Part shown: piece by piece, positions 47,401 through 58,502 of the stretch
Numbering within the stretch: the first letter of the stretch is position 1
Layout: every line of letters starts with the position of its first letter
Assembly: GCF_019578655.1 (NCBI RefSeq)
Contig: NC_063262.1
Span: 14,701,582 to 14,765,581 of the forward strand
Source: Ricinus communis
Taxonomy: Eukaryota > Streptophyta > Magnoliopsida > Malpighiales > Euphorbiaceae
DNA length: 64,000 nucleotides
Direction: 5' to 3'
Notes under the pieces: model-generated
The model's input: only the letters and a program-made list of their open reading frames with translations
Databases searched by the model: none
What the model was told of the DNA's origin: nothing
Position numbers and translations under genes: made by a program

Positions 47401-48818
47401 CGTCCAGGAAAGTCCAACTTCTTTTGGGTTATTTTGTTCGCTGTATCCAGATAGCAAATGACTTGGAAACTTCAGCAATGTCAGCAGAAGTTGATGCGTC
47501 TGAGAACATTGCATCAGAGCATAGTTCTGAGAAATATTTTTTGGAACTGCAACCTGCTGAAAGGGGATTACAAAGTCAAATTCTTGAAGCAGATCTGGTG
47601 TTATGGACTGTCGGATCTAAACCACTGCTTTCTCAACTCGAATCTGATTATCAGTCCCGTGAGCTTCCCTTAAATGCTCGAGGACAAGCAGAGACAGATG
47701 AAACACTGCGTGTTAAGGGCCATCCACGGATATTTGCTCTTGGCGATTCTTCTGCTCTTAGGGACTCAAGCGGAAGACTTCTTCCAGCAACTGCTCAGGT
47801 ATATATTGCTCTAACGGGATGGTATTTCATTTCTAACATCTTGGGAGACATCTTTCTGAACTGCTTATGACTGCGTTCTTCTGTTCTCCCTGTTGTCCTT
47901 AGTTGACTTGCTTCCATATTTCTGCAGGTTGCCTTTCAGCAGGCAGATTTTGCTGGTTGGAATCTTTGGGCTGCAATTAATGATCGTCCCTTGTTGCCAT
48001 TTAGGTCAGAAATGTTGCATTCTTTCTGCTTTAATATGTTATGCTGCTTTTAAATAATTTACTATCTATTATAATTTATAATCTCTTGGCCAGGTTTTAT
48101 AAGCATTTAGTATTGGTTAAATTGACTGAATATCAAGTTTCTTAAAAATGCAAATTTATTTTGGAATTTCCATTTTATGCATTGTTAAAAGGACTCGTCA
48201 AGATCTTTAGGACTTTGTGACAAATTTTAAATTTTTTTCTTTCTGATGTATGTGCCTTGAAAATCTTGTACTTGTAGTGTTGCTGGTTTATCTTGTCAGC
48301 CAATCTTATTATGCTTAATTTAGTGAATCAATAACTCCTTTAGCTGTTTACTTTTCCTAATTTTGTTCTGGTTGCACTTTTATTTTCTGTTTGTCATTGG
48401 AGAAAAGAAAGTAGCATCTTCCTCACTCGGAGCTTATTGGAATTCTTTTTGAAGTTACCTTTGTAGTAATATTGATTACTGAATCTAATATCATTTGCAG
48501 GTTTCAAAATCTAGGTGAAATGATGACTTTGGGGAGAAATGATGCTGCTCTATCCCCAAGTTTCATTGAGGGGCTAACATTAGAGGGTCCCATTGGTCAT
48601 GCTGGTAACTTCTGGTTCTATGCCACTCTTTTCTTGTTTGGTCTAAAACTCGTGTCTCATGGATTTCCATTATTGCAGCAAGGAAATTGGCCTACTTGAT
48701 ACGATTACCAACTGATGAGCACCGGCTTAAAGTGGGGATCAGCTGGCTTACAAAGTCTGCTATAGATTCAGTTGCATCAATGCAAAGCACCCTTGCTAAA
48801 GTTCTTTCTGGCCCATAG
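41413..48818 (+). CDS. NDC1: Alternative (type II) NAD(P)H dehydrogenase C1, plastid
   Basis: Eleven exons: 41413-41461, 41562-41743, 41833-41928, 44078-44144, 44243-44426, 44742-44835, 44924-45136, 47394-47798, 47928-48004, 48501-48604 and 48679-48818. They total 1611 nt, 536 residues plus TAG, with all phases consistent; the Arabidopsis protein is of similar length. Residues 1 to about 70 are Ser/Arg-rich like a plastid transit peptide. The first dinucleotide-binding fold is ILGGGFGGLYTALRLE (about 82-97, FAD). The second is VAVVGCGYSGVELAA (about 246-260, NAD(P)H). FALGDSSALRD (about 409-419) is the flavoprotein GD motif, and PFRFQNLGEMMTLGR lies near the end. Known role: single-subunit, non-proton-pumping enzyme passing electrons from NAD(P)H to plastoquinone and other prenylquinones in plastoglobules, and needed for vitamin K1 synthesis; mitochondrial dual targeting is reported. 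No broken exon is seen. Intron 2 needs a GC donor; introns 3 and 7 are long. Confidence 0.95.
42162..42562. repeat. Tandem duplication in NDC1 intron 3
   Basis: Two units, 42162-42363 and 42364-42562, about 200 bp each, aligned end to end with roughly one change in seven bases by eye. Each ends in a short dyad (TAACTCATT ... AATGAGTTA). No coding content. Confidence 0.85.
45560..46594 (-). repeat. LTR fragment in NDC1 intron 7
   Basis: The part at 46100-46594 is the reverse complement of 26821-27400 and begins, on the minus strand, with TGTCAACACC at 46594. It has a TATAAATAG site on the minus strand near 46120 and two units of the CTAATCGGCT motif at 46310-46340. The left edge is uncertain. 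Confidence 0.55.
46595..46925 (-). pseudogene. Ty1/copia integrase fragment in NDC1 intron 7
   Basis: Minus strand: WLWHKRLGHSFFFYLRKLFPSLF with the GAG-pre-integrase H, CRNCVLAKSHRTTF (integrase zinc Cys pair), then NVWGPTPI and, after a frameshift, WHVAFMDDYTRMTWVYQM, the start of the copia catalytic core. The core ends at the LTR boundary 46594. It lies opposite to NDC1 and is non-functional. Confidence 0.82.
46926..47250. repeat. Possible gypsy LTR start in intron 7
   Basis: TGTAATGCCCTGTAAATTTTAATTT at 46926 resembles the start of many plant gypsy LTRs. A near duplicate pair TTTCCAAAAACGATTCTTT / TTTCCAAAAACCGTTCTTT lies at 47168-47222. The end before exon 8 is unclear. Confidence 0.35.
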
Positions 48819-50354
48819 GTGCTCTTTCAGTACATGAAGCAAGGTTGACTAGTCCTGGTTGTACATGTTTGATTTTCATAAGCCTTTACTCAAATCTTAC
48901 AAGTTGCACAACTTCCCCGATTAAGGTTTGTATTTCACATTCTCTATAGCAGTTTTAAGGCTGCGCATACTAGAGTTTGTTCTTGAGAGACTATAGGCAC
49001 TCATTTTATAGTCAGTCCAACATAACTTGTCCTGTGCCAATCCCAGATCTGTTGGGGATAATTTTTCAGCCATCTTCTATAACCTTGGCAAAAAGATACT
49101 GAAAAGTAACTTGTTACAGTAGTAACAACGGCAAACTGATCATAGTGCACAAAGCTCTATGCTCTATTGGGCTTCTGTTTATTGTACACAGCGGGCCCCA
49201 CATGTTACAAAATCATACACCTGTAAGATATGGGTGGTGCTCTTGGGTTTTATAAATAGATTATCTACCTCTACGAAATGGCTTACTCTTAGGATGGAGA
49301 TCCGACTGATGACAAGTGGTAGTAGAGAGTGGACTCTTCGCTGGGGCTCACCGACAGGCTTATGAACAACATTTGGGTTGAGGTAAACCTAGAATGTTGT
49401 GGGTCTTTCTCTTCCATTGCTAGGGATCTGGCGCACTGAGGGCATTGCACTGGTTTGGGGAAAATGTTACAAAAATCCCGTAACAGTAAGACATAGGTGG
49501 GCAACCTATATAAATGAGTTTGTCTCTCTACTTAATGGGTGAGACTCGAGTTGTGATACTAGGCGTTCTGCCTATTCAAGAACACTTGATCGTCTGATTA
49601 GAAAGGGCAGCCTTGTCACTGCATCAAGGTTAGCAACTTAACTTATTAACAGTAGTATAAAAAGAAAAATCACCATCATTTTGGCATGCCCAATGCAAAC
49701 AAGGTAGGGAATTATGCCAAGCCTATTGCACTGACAAACTTGAAAGTGCATGATCAAAAAGATTATCATCATCTTCTGCTTCCTGTAGAATGAACAACCT
49801 GATGTTTAGGATAAACTCTATCAAATAAATCTAAGATCTGCTGAAGATCAGGACCTCGTTTTAGCAAAGTGTAACTTGCCTAGATAAAGGCTGATTTAGT
49901 AGCATAGTTAAACTTACCTTGAAGTAGCATAAAAGGGAACACACCTAAACTTAGCACCGTTTACCAGATGAGATAACATACTTGTCACTTGTTACATACC
50001 ATTATCGTTGTAGGAGCTAACATTGCTTTTCTGGCAGTATCTAGAACTAGTTAATTCCAAAATCTTGACAAGTTGGCTAGTGACAATACTGCAAGTAAAT
50101 GCTCTAATTTAGCCTTGCAAATGAGTTTCCAAGTGTGACTGCTTAAATAAGTTTCAATTTTGCCTTTGCCATGAATTATCGAGCACCAATCGTAATGATA
50201 AAACTGAATTGCTTTACAAAGCTAAAGTTATAACAAATGTTAGACGTCTCACTCGATATATATCCTGGATCTTTTGCACCTCTAGTTGAGCCGAATAGGA
50301 ATGAAGAGACACATCTCCGTTTCTTACTGCATTATAATATGGTCGTACTTCAGA
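48819..50354 (+). other. NDC1 3' flank, no further gene
   Basis: Untranslated end of NDC1 (poly(A) site not placed) and unique sequence. Two diverged copies of a roughly 90 bp block (ATGTTACAAAAT.. TAAGA.ATGGGTGG .. TATAAAT.GA.T.. TCTCT) occur at 49197-49320 and 49463-49545. No supported coding region. Confidence 0.45.
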
Positions 50355-51260
50355 ATGTTGGAAATATTCCTTAATGCTTCTCACATAAAATCATTAAATT
50401 TTAGATTTCCTTCTTATTAAATTATTATGAATATGGATTAGAATATGTACCTAAATTTATAACGTAAGATTACCAACTGTTGTGGAATAACTTCGGTAAT
50501 TAACTAGAGTATGTGGATTATTGTTTTTCTTAATCAAATCACTGAATTCTATAATGGACGTTCGTCCCTCTTGTTGGGGAGAAGAGAAACTAAGATTCAT
50601 TTGATATATTGGGGACCACAATCTATAAATGTCCTTGTATACTAGTTAATTAGGTTTACCATAAACTCTAATGGGCTTATAGGTATTTACTCATTAGAGT
50701 CCATACATGTGTTTCTTTCGTAGTCTTTTGGATTTGCTAAATTAAATTATTTAAATCAGTCAATGTAATAAATGGCTAATAATATAACACAATATAGCCC
50801 ACATAAGTATTAGGGATTTTCCTGACAATCTATTACTTGGATGAAATATTGTCCAAAAATAATTATATTACCAATAAAATTCTTATGCCATTTGCTTTAG
50901 ACTACATCCTAACGATCCGGTCCATTTCATATGATAGCAATGGAACCACTGTGTCTTTCCTCACAATATAGCCGTAACTAAACCACAATGACCACTATAC
51001 TAACATACACAATAACATAAATCAAGTATGGACGAGTAGCATGTAAATTACATGCAATATGATCTCAAACGTGCATGTTTCCATCTAGTCCATCTTAAGT
51101 CTTTAATGGAATCAATCCAAAGTCTATGTGTAATGTGAATATCACAATTGAAGGAAACATAAATTTTATTATGCAGAAAATTAAATATTAAAGTTTGAAT
51201 AAACATAGAACATAAACAACGACTCCTGCTAAACTAAGGTATCATCATGAACACCTATAT
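50355..51260 (-). repeat. Probable copia LTR region
   Basis: Starts TGTTGGAAATATTCC, the usual start of many plant copia LTRs, and lies immediately beyond a copia RNase H remnant that reads towards it on the minus strand. It would therefore be its 3' LTR. The inner edge near 51250 is not precise. Confidence 0.5.
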
Positions 51261-51382
51261 GAGCACAATGTGCTCATAAAAGGCCTTAAGGGTTAAGCCC
51301 TTAGTTAATGGGTTCTCTAGCATATAACTTATGCCTATATGTTGTATGCAAATTTGACTACTCTAAACTCTTTCTTTAATAA

Positions 51383-51600
51383 CTAAATACTTGATGTCAA
51401 TTTGCTTTGGTTTGTCGAGCTCTTATTGTTCTTAATGTAAAGCACAACTAACTTATTGTCACGGAAGATCTTCATAGGCGTCTCAATGCTATCTGCTATA
51501 TGTAGCTCCATGAGAAAATTATTTAACCAAATGCTATGATTGGATGCTTCATAAGAAGCTATAAACTTTATTGCCACGGTCAAAAAAGCTGTTAGAGTCC
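51383..51600 (-). pseudogene. Copia RNase H remnant
   Basis: Minus strand about 66 codons: AIKFIASYEASNHSIWLNNFLMEL, then PMKIFRDNKLVVLYIKNN, which is the copia RNase H end (usual E.EY.A...A..E..WL and CDN..A...A.NP). Key residues are changed and the fragment is short. Non-functional. Confidence 0.75.
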
Positions 51601-51659
51601 GTTTGGTAAACTTCTAAAAAATAGCTCTTCAGCCAACATGTAAATTAGGGGGGTGAGAA

Positions 51660-52087
51660 AAATCTCTAAAAAATAAAAAACTGAACATAATTAATTTTTA
51701 TTTGGTTCAGTTTGGTTATTTTCTTGTAAATTCGTAGGTTTCTTAAAAACCAAAATCATATTAGGTCGATTTGGTTTTTATTTAAAAAAATTTGATTTAA
51801 TTGAAGTAATTGATATTTTGAATTTTTTATTAAAATTTATTTTTGTTCTTAATAAGAAATTTAATTTTTTTAAAGTGATGTTAGGTTTAGTTCGGTTATT
51901 GTGATTTACCCTCCTATTCAGTTCGGTTTGGTTCATATTCATAAATAATTCAGTTAATTTGGTTCGGTTATTTCTATTTCTTTTAAGATTCAGTTTGATT
52001 CGGTTCATTTTTAAAATTTGTTTAGTTTATTTGGTAGAGCTAGTTTGGTTCGGTTTTGAATTGAACCAACCAAATGCACATCCCTAA
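51660..52087. repeat. TTCGGTT-rich low-complexity element
   Basis: Dense GGTTCGGTT/AACCGAA-type runs that end, read on the minus strand, with TAGGGATGTGCATTTGGTTGG. Such sequences with TAGGGATGTGCA edges are common in plants and have been linked with hAT-like non-autonomous elements; no clear terminal repeat pair is seen here. The 76-codon minus frame at 51778-52008 is not a gene. Confidence 0.5.
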
Positions 52088-52264
52088 TATAAATATATCC
52101 TGATGTGGATCGCTTGCTTATCGGGCATCCCGTAAAAATTAGAGTCAGATCACCCAATGATCTTTAAACTGTTTGACCTTTGATAGATGATTATGTGATA
52201 TTTTGTTCTCTTTAGATAATGTATCACACGTTTGACTGCCTTTTAATGTTGCATATATGGGTTG

Positions 52265-52356
52265 CTCAAATATTTGCCTAATACTCCCCTTATAAAGTCA
52301 TTTATTAATTATTATTAATAAAATTATTATTAAAGAAAATTTTCGGGTATTACATC
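52265..52356. repeat. Fragment of an LTR end
   Basis: AAAATTTTCGGGTATTACA at 52338-52356 has the typical terminus of a gypsy LTR (Tekay/Del-like). It abuts the truncated protease on its right. Confidence 0.4.
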
Positions 52357-54470
52357 CATGATTACAAAATCCATAGGAAAAATAAACTCTTGAACCTTTA
52401 CCAACACATCTTCAATAATACCCCTAGGGTATACAACAGATTTATTAGCTAGCTGAACACTCATGAGTGTTGGTTTAGGTTTTCCTAGTCCTAGTTTCTT
52501 AAACAATTTATAAGTCATAACACTAATGCTAGCCCCTAAATCAGCCAATGCATTATCAATATTTAGATTACTAACAAAACAAGGAACAGTGAAACTCCTC
52601 GGATCTTTTAGCTTTTTTGGTAATCGTCTCTAAATGATCGTTGAGCTCTTCCTCGACAGTTGCACCATTGACACTTCCTCAAGCTTCCTCTTGTTAGAGA
52701 GGAGTTCCTTTAAGAACTTAGCATATTTGGACATTTGTGATAAAGCTTCCATAAAAGGTGTGTTAATATACAATTGTTTAAAGAGTTCAAGAAACTTACC
52801 AAATTGTGTATCCAATTTTTCCTTTCAAAAGACGAGTTGAATAAGGCACCCTTGGTTTATACTTCTTCACAAAATGGGTAGGCTTTATTGTTGCTTCTCC
52901 TTTATCTTTTACTTTAGCCTCTACACCCTTATCTTCTTCAACTACCTCTTTAACCGCATTAGATTATTTTTCTACTTCTTTTCTTTTGTTCCTAATTGTT
53001 TTCCACGTCTTAAGGTAATGACCTTGAGTTGCTCTCTAGGATTTCTCTTTGTGTTGCTAGGCAAGCTTCCTTGGGGCCTTTCACCCAAAAGCTTTGCAAT
53101 CTGCCCCACTTAATTCTCTAAATTGTGAATCAAAGCTTGTTTGTTCATAAGAGCAATTTTTGTAGACTGAAACCTTAATTCAAAAGCTGAGATAAATTTC
53201 TCCATCATCTCCTCTAAATTACTCCTTCTAGGAGGAGCCTGCTACTGGTTCTGCTGTTAGAATCTTAGTGGTAGAGGTCTCTGCTGATTTTGATTTCCCC
53301 AAGAAAAATTCAGATGATTTCTCCACCTGGATTATAAGTATTGCTATAGGGATTGTTTTGTTGGCCCGAAGCATTACCCACATAATCAATCTGCTTCGGC
53401 TTAGCAAAAGTATTATCATTTTGGCAATCTTGACATTGATGACCACCCCCACACCAATCACAAGTCATAACTTGTGTTTGTCTTCTAGATGAAGACATAG
53501 TCAAAGCATCCATCTTCTTGCTCATGGCCTCTAACTGTCCATTTAAACTATCATAGGGTCTATCGCATGGATGCCAGTCCTTTTGACTCAAACCTGCTCT
53601 CTTGGATTCTACTACTGATACTTCGTGATTGCCATATATCCTCAATAAGATCCATAGCTTGCTCAAGAGTCTTATTATTTAGTGATCCACCTACTGCAGC
53701 ATTAATAGAATATTTACTTCGTGATTCAGTCCATTAAAGAATATTTGAATTTGTAGCCATAAAGGTAACCATGGTGTGGACAACTTCTCAATAAATCCTT
53801 GAAATGTTCCTAACAATCGTACAAAGTCTCATTCTCTTGCTGAAGAAATCCTGCTATGTCATTCCTCAACTTAGCCATCTTAGAAGGTGGAAAGTACCTC
53901 TTTAAGAATTTCTTGGCCAGTTGATTCCAGGTCGTAAATGTCCTAGTTGGAAATGACTTCAACCACTTCTTTGCCTTATCCCTCAACAAGAATGAGAATA
54001 GCCTTAATCGAATAGCATCATTCGATACCCCATTAATCTGGAAGGTATCGCAAATCTCTAGAAAATCATCCAAATGGGTGTTTGGATCCTCATTGGGCAA
54101 ACCACCAAACATGCAATTGTTCTGCACCATCTGAATAATGTTGGGGTTGATGTTGAAGTTGTTTGCCGCAATATTTGGTCTAACAATACTCGAAGTAGCC
54201 CTATTAAAAGTTGGGCGTGCATACTCTTACATGGTTCTCTCCCTAGGTGGAGCTGCCATTCTTAACTGTTCCCCTTCTTGATTCCGATTCTGTAACTTTG
54301 CGACCGTTTTGGCTAAAGCTCATTCTTGTTCTTCTCTTTGCTGCTTCCTCAAAGTTCTTTCCAACTCTAGTTCGTAAGCGAATAGTTCCGTCGAACTAGC
54401 TTAGGTCATACACAGATTTAAGTACCTAGAGAAAACACAAACACAACAAAGATAAATCAAATGAAAAATA
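52357..54470 (-). pseudogene. Athila-like gag and protease, broken
   Basis: Minus strand. The gag core starts near 54130 (MFGGLPNEDPNTHLDDFLEICDTF, LRLFSFLLRDKAKKWLKSFP, TTWNQLAKKFLKRYFPPSK). The knuckle-like CDWCGGGHQCQDCQ follows at about 53456. Next is the linker (QFGKFLELFKQLYINTPFMEALSQM, 52815-52740). The aspartic protease at 52548-52330 has ADLGASISVM in place of the active-site D[ST]GA. Several frameshifts and stops occur. The 5' leader is interrupted at 54480 by a CRM-like insertion and continues at 57093 to the primer site. RT and integrase are cut off at 52356. Confidence 0.87.
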
Positions 54471-54480
54471 AAATGCTAAA

Positions 54481-57092
54481 TGTTAAGAACCTCCAAGGAT
54501 TAGAACCACGAACCCTAATGATTATGAACCCGTGAATTACTATCTTAGAAACCCAAGAACAAATTGAGTTTCAAAACCCAAGAACCGCTTAAATCAGATT
54601 GCAAGGTATGGTTGATCAAGATCAGAACCTAAAGAAAACTAAGTTCTTTAAACCCTAACCCTTAACACACCACAAGGATAGATCAATTCCTTGATAAGTG
54701 GTTTATGCATTCAACAAGAATTCAAGAATTCAAGCAAATATGCAAAGGAAACAACTACTATAATTTTATCAAAATTCGAATTCTTTCCCAAAACACAACT
54801 TAAGGGGCGTTTTTATAGCCACCTAACATAATAAACCCTAGTAAAACTATTAACCCTAGCTCGCCACATAAGAAAAATAGGCAATAACATTGTTCGAACT
54901 TAAAGAAGAGATTTTATTCCAAATATTAGCCCACATTAGTCTTCATGTATTTGGACTTGCAAAACATTAAATAAAGCCCATTCGGATGTGTCTTTACTTG
55001 GGCCTATCCTAGCATGACCAATTGGGCTTCCTTGACTAGCCCGATCTTGCATATAGCCAATTAAGGCTTCTTGTAGCTTCTTGGACCTTGACCTTGTAAT
55101 TGGGTCTTGTAGCATGCTCAGTGGATCCTTAGCTTTATCTTTGGTTTTCTTGTTGTCCTCTCCATCAAGTCCATCTTTAAGCTTGGCCATGTCCATATCA
55201 TTCCCTCCTTCTTTAGGATGATTCGTCCTCGAATCAAGTTCATCACCTACATCAAAAGGACTCAAATCGGCCTACATTAAATGTACCACTCACATTATAC
55301 TCACCTTTCAAATCAATCTTGTAGGCATTGTCATTGATCCTCTCAAGGGACTTGAAATGGACCATCACCCCTCGGACTTAGTTTAGACTTTCTTTGATTT
55401 GGGAACCTTTCTTTGCGAAATGCACCCAAACCCAATCTCCAGTTGGAATACCATTGGAATTCGTCCTTTATTAACCCTCTCGGCCACTTTTGCATTTTGC
55501 TTCTCAATTCTCTCTTTAACTTGTTTGTGTAGCTTTTTAACCAAATCCGCCTTAGAAGAACCTTCAACACTAACAAGCTTGTTAAGAGGCAAAGGAATCA
55601 AATCAATAGGAGTTAAAGGATTAAAACCATATACAATTTCAAATGGTGAAGTGTGTGTAGTGCTATGAACAGCTCTATTATATGCAAATTCAATATATGG
55701 CAACAAATCCTCCTAAGATTTTAAATTCCTAGAAATCAAAGCACGAAGCAATTGAATCAAAGTCCTATTCACAACTTCAGTTTGTCCATCCCATCATGGA
55801 TGGCAAGTAGTAGAATAAAGCAATTTAGTTCCTAACTTACCCCATAGCACACGCCAAAAGTGACTTAGAAATTTAACATCTCTATCACTAACAATAGTCT
55901 TAGGTACTCCATGCAAACGCACAACTTCTTTAAGAAACAAATCAAAGTAATATGGATGATCATCACTTTTATGGCAAGGGATAAAGTGAGCCATTTTACT
56001 AAACCTATCCACAACAACAAATATACTATCTCTACCTTTCCTAGATCTCGGCAAACCAAGCACAAAGTCCATAGACAAATCCTGTCCAAGGAACATCGGG
56101 AATAGGTAAAGGTGTATATAACCCATGGGGTTGCAGTTTGGACTTAGCTTTCAAACACACAATGCATTGACCACAAATTCTATGCACATCACGTTTCATG
56201 CATGGCCAATAAAAATGCTCAATCAGAATATCATAAGTCTTTTGCACCCCAAAATGACCCATTAAACCGCCCCCATGTGCTTCCCTAACCAATACATGAA
56301 AGAACAATTAGGAATACAAAGGCGATTTTTCTTGAAAAGAAATCCCTCAAACACATAAAAATCAGCAGAAACAGCCCCATTAGCACAAGTTGTAAACATG
56401 CCGCTGAAATCATTATCACTCACATACAACTCTTTTATGAACTCGAAGCCCAGCAATTTAGAATCAAACCCAAGAACCGCTTAAATCAGATTGCAAGGTA
56501 TGGTTGATCAAGATCAGAACCTAAAGAAAACTAAGTTCTTTAAACCCTAACCCTTAACACGCCACAAGGATAGATCAATTCCTTGATAAGTGGTTTATGC
56601 ATTCAACAAGAATTCAAGAATTCAAGCAAATATGCAAAGGAAACAACTACTATAATTTTATCAAAATTCGAATTCTTTCCCAAAACACAACTTAAGGGGC
56701 GTTTTTATAGCCACCTAACATAATAAACCCTAGTAAAACTATTAACCCTAGCTGCCACATAAGAAAAATAGGCAATAACATTGTTCTGAACTTAAAGAAG
56801 AGATTTCAGCCCAAATATTAGCCCACATTAGTCTTCATGTATTTGGACTTGCAAAACATTAAATAAAGCCCATTCAGATGTGTCTTTACTTGGGCCTATC
56901 CTAGCATGACCAATTGGGCTTCCTTGACTAGCCCGATCTTGCATATAGCCAATTAAGGCTTCTTGTAGCTTCTTGGACCTTGACCTTGTAATTGGGCCTT
57001 GTAGCATGCTCAATGGATCCTTAGCTTTATCTTTGGTTTTCTTGTTGTCCTCTCCATCAAGTCCATCTTTAAGCTTGGCCATGTCCATATCA
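54481..57092 (-). mobile_element. Internally deleted CRM-like element with target duplication
   Basis: Bounded by CTAAA at 54476-54480 and 57093-57097. The 3' LTR is 54481-55200 and starts TGATATGGACATGG on the minus strand. The 5' LTR is 56466-57092, with the same start, lacking about 88 bp of its far end. The LTR copies are almost identical by eye. Everything from the end of the 5' LTR through primer site, gag, protease and RT is gone; by comparison with element A about 4 kb. It sits in the leader of the Athila-like element 52357-57825. Confidence 0.9.
54936..56465 (-). pseudogene. Integrase of the deleted CRM-like element
   Basis: Minus strand. LGFEFIKELYVSDNDFSGMF is at the deletion joint (56456). 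Then the H2C2 finger (MGHFGVQKTYDILIEHFYWP...[13 protein letters not shown]) and core [54 protein letters not shown] down to 55794. After a TGA the DGQTEVVNRT segment with the third acidic residue appears. FAYNRAVHSTTHTSPFEIVYGF (55706) follows, with the GDGPFQV end and a tail PITRSRSKKLQEALIGYMQD that lies in the LTR and ends at 54936. Frameshifts at about 56300, 56110, 55450 and 55265. The same tail is repeated at 56828-57088 because the 5' LTR carries it. Confidence 0.88.
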
Positions 57093-57140
57093 CTAAATCA
57101 CTAGCTTTTGAATTACTAATAATATCACAACAGAAAAGAG

Positions 57141-57158
57141 TCTCTGACAATGGTGCCA
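57141..57158 (-). other. Decayed tRNA-Asp type primer binding site
   Basis: Minus-strand TGGCACCATTGTCAGAGA differs from the canonical TGGCGCCGTTGCCGGGGA only by G-to-A and C-to-T changes. It lies a few bases from the LTR end at 57165. Confidence 0.68.
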
Positions 57159-57164
57159 AAAACT

Positions 57165-57825
57165 TGGTGCGCGCTATCCACACATGGAAAAGTGCACCGA
57201 TCATATCAAGTAATACAATAATGAATAAGAGTATCGTTCCACTAAGAACCTAATTGTGAGTACTACTTTCAATCATACACTAATGTTTAGCAATCAAAAT
57301 ATTGTTTGGGTGTAATAATATTTAAAAGTAAAACAATCTTAAAAACAAAGATTAAAACAATCGGTAAACTTATCAAGGATAAAGCCTATCTAGGTAGTGA
57401 ATCCCCCTAACAATTTGATGCAGAGCACTTTTAAAATTCTAGACCTGTAATATCATAAATTACTGCACTGAAGCTAATGCGATCAAATATGCGTAATGCT
57501 GAAATTCGCCTGTTTCTTCCCCACGGGAGCATATGGCTGTGTGGGCTTCTCGTGTGGACCCTTCATGTAAGCTGCCATTTTCTACAACTTACATGGGAAG
57601 GCCACATGGCTGTGTGGCTTCCCATGTAAGTCTACATTTTGGATAGATATGCCTTTTCTTTACCCGATTCTCATGCTTTTCGATTCCATTTGACTCCTTG
57701 ACATGTATTATCTTAAAAGTGCCTAAAAGAACTAAAGATCAAGTTTGAACAAACAAATTAAACTCAATTGAAGATAAAATTAATATAAAATAAAGCTTAA
57801 AAGTAAGTGTCTTTAGCACTTATCA
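57165..57825 (-). repeat. 5' LTR of Athila-like element (family I)
   Basis: Starts on the plus strand at TGGTGCGCGC next to the primer site and probably ends at CACTTATCA (57825). It contains GC-rich TGTGTGG/CCACATGG motifs at 57520-57640, including a near-perfect hairpin at 57587-57631. The outer edge is inferred. Confidence 0.55.
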
Positions 57826-58502
57826 CACGCCCGTGAATTTTGTTCATGATCGTGAAACATCAGTTTCCCAGCCATGAGCCATGAAGAATTTTCGCCTCAA
57901 ACAATGCATTTAAATAAATTGAGACAAATTATAAATATCAAGAATACGATAAATCATCTCTCTCTATGAGCTGTAGAAGCCACACCTCGTAAGCTCGAAC
58001 TTTGATTGCTGATTTGATATAAGGACCACGCCTGCTTGAATTTTTGAGAACTTTGCTGCTTAGGTGGAGGACTTTGCCTACTATCTGGGAACCACGTCTA
58101 TTGATGTGGGAACCACACCCAATTATTTCATGATTGTAGAAATTCACCCTAGCTGTTTTCCATTTCAGGAATCAGTTTACCACTTCAGGTCAATTCGGTA
58201 ATTTTCCACTTTCGAGTACTTTCAGTTAGAATTTCATGCATTGGGGTAATGATCTGATTCATTTTGATGGCTATTGGAAGCTATACTAGTGTTTAACTCA
58301 CTCAAGAACTAAAGCATAATTTTGATGGGTCAGGGACCACACTTGTAATTTTCAAGAAACTTTTAATTTGAGACACCAACTAGGCTTCTATGCGTCTTTT
58401 AAGGACTTGCATCAACTTCTTGTACTAAAATGTGATTTTGATAGCTCGGGGACCTAAATGATATTTTTGCCCTTAAGAATTGTTGGATGATAGGCTAAAT
58501 TA
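57826..58502. other. No gene recognised
   Basis: About 680 bp with short repeated phrases (GGACCACAC, GGGAACCACA at 58020-58110 and 58330-58350). No supported coding region; the open frame at 57938-58147 is not family-like. Confidence 0.4.
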
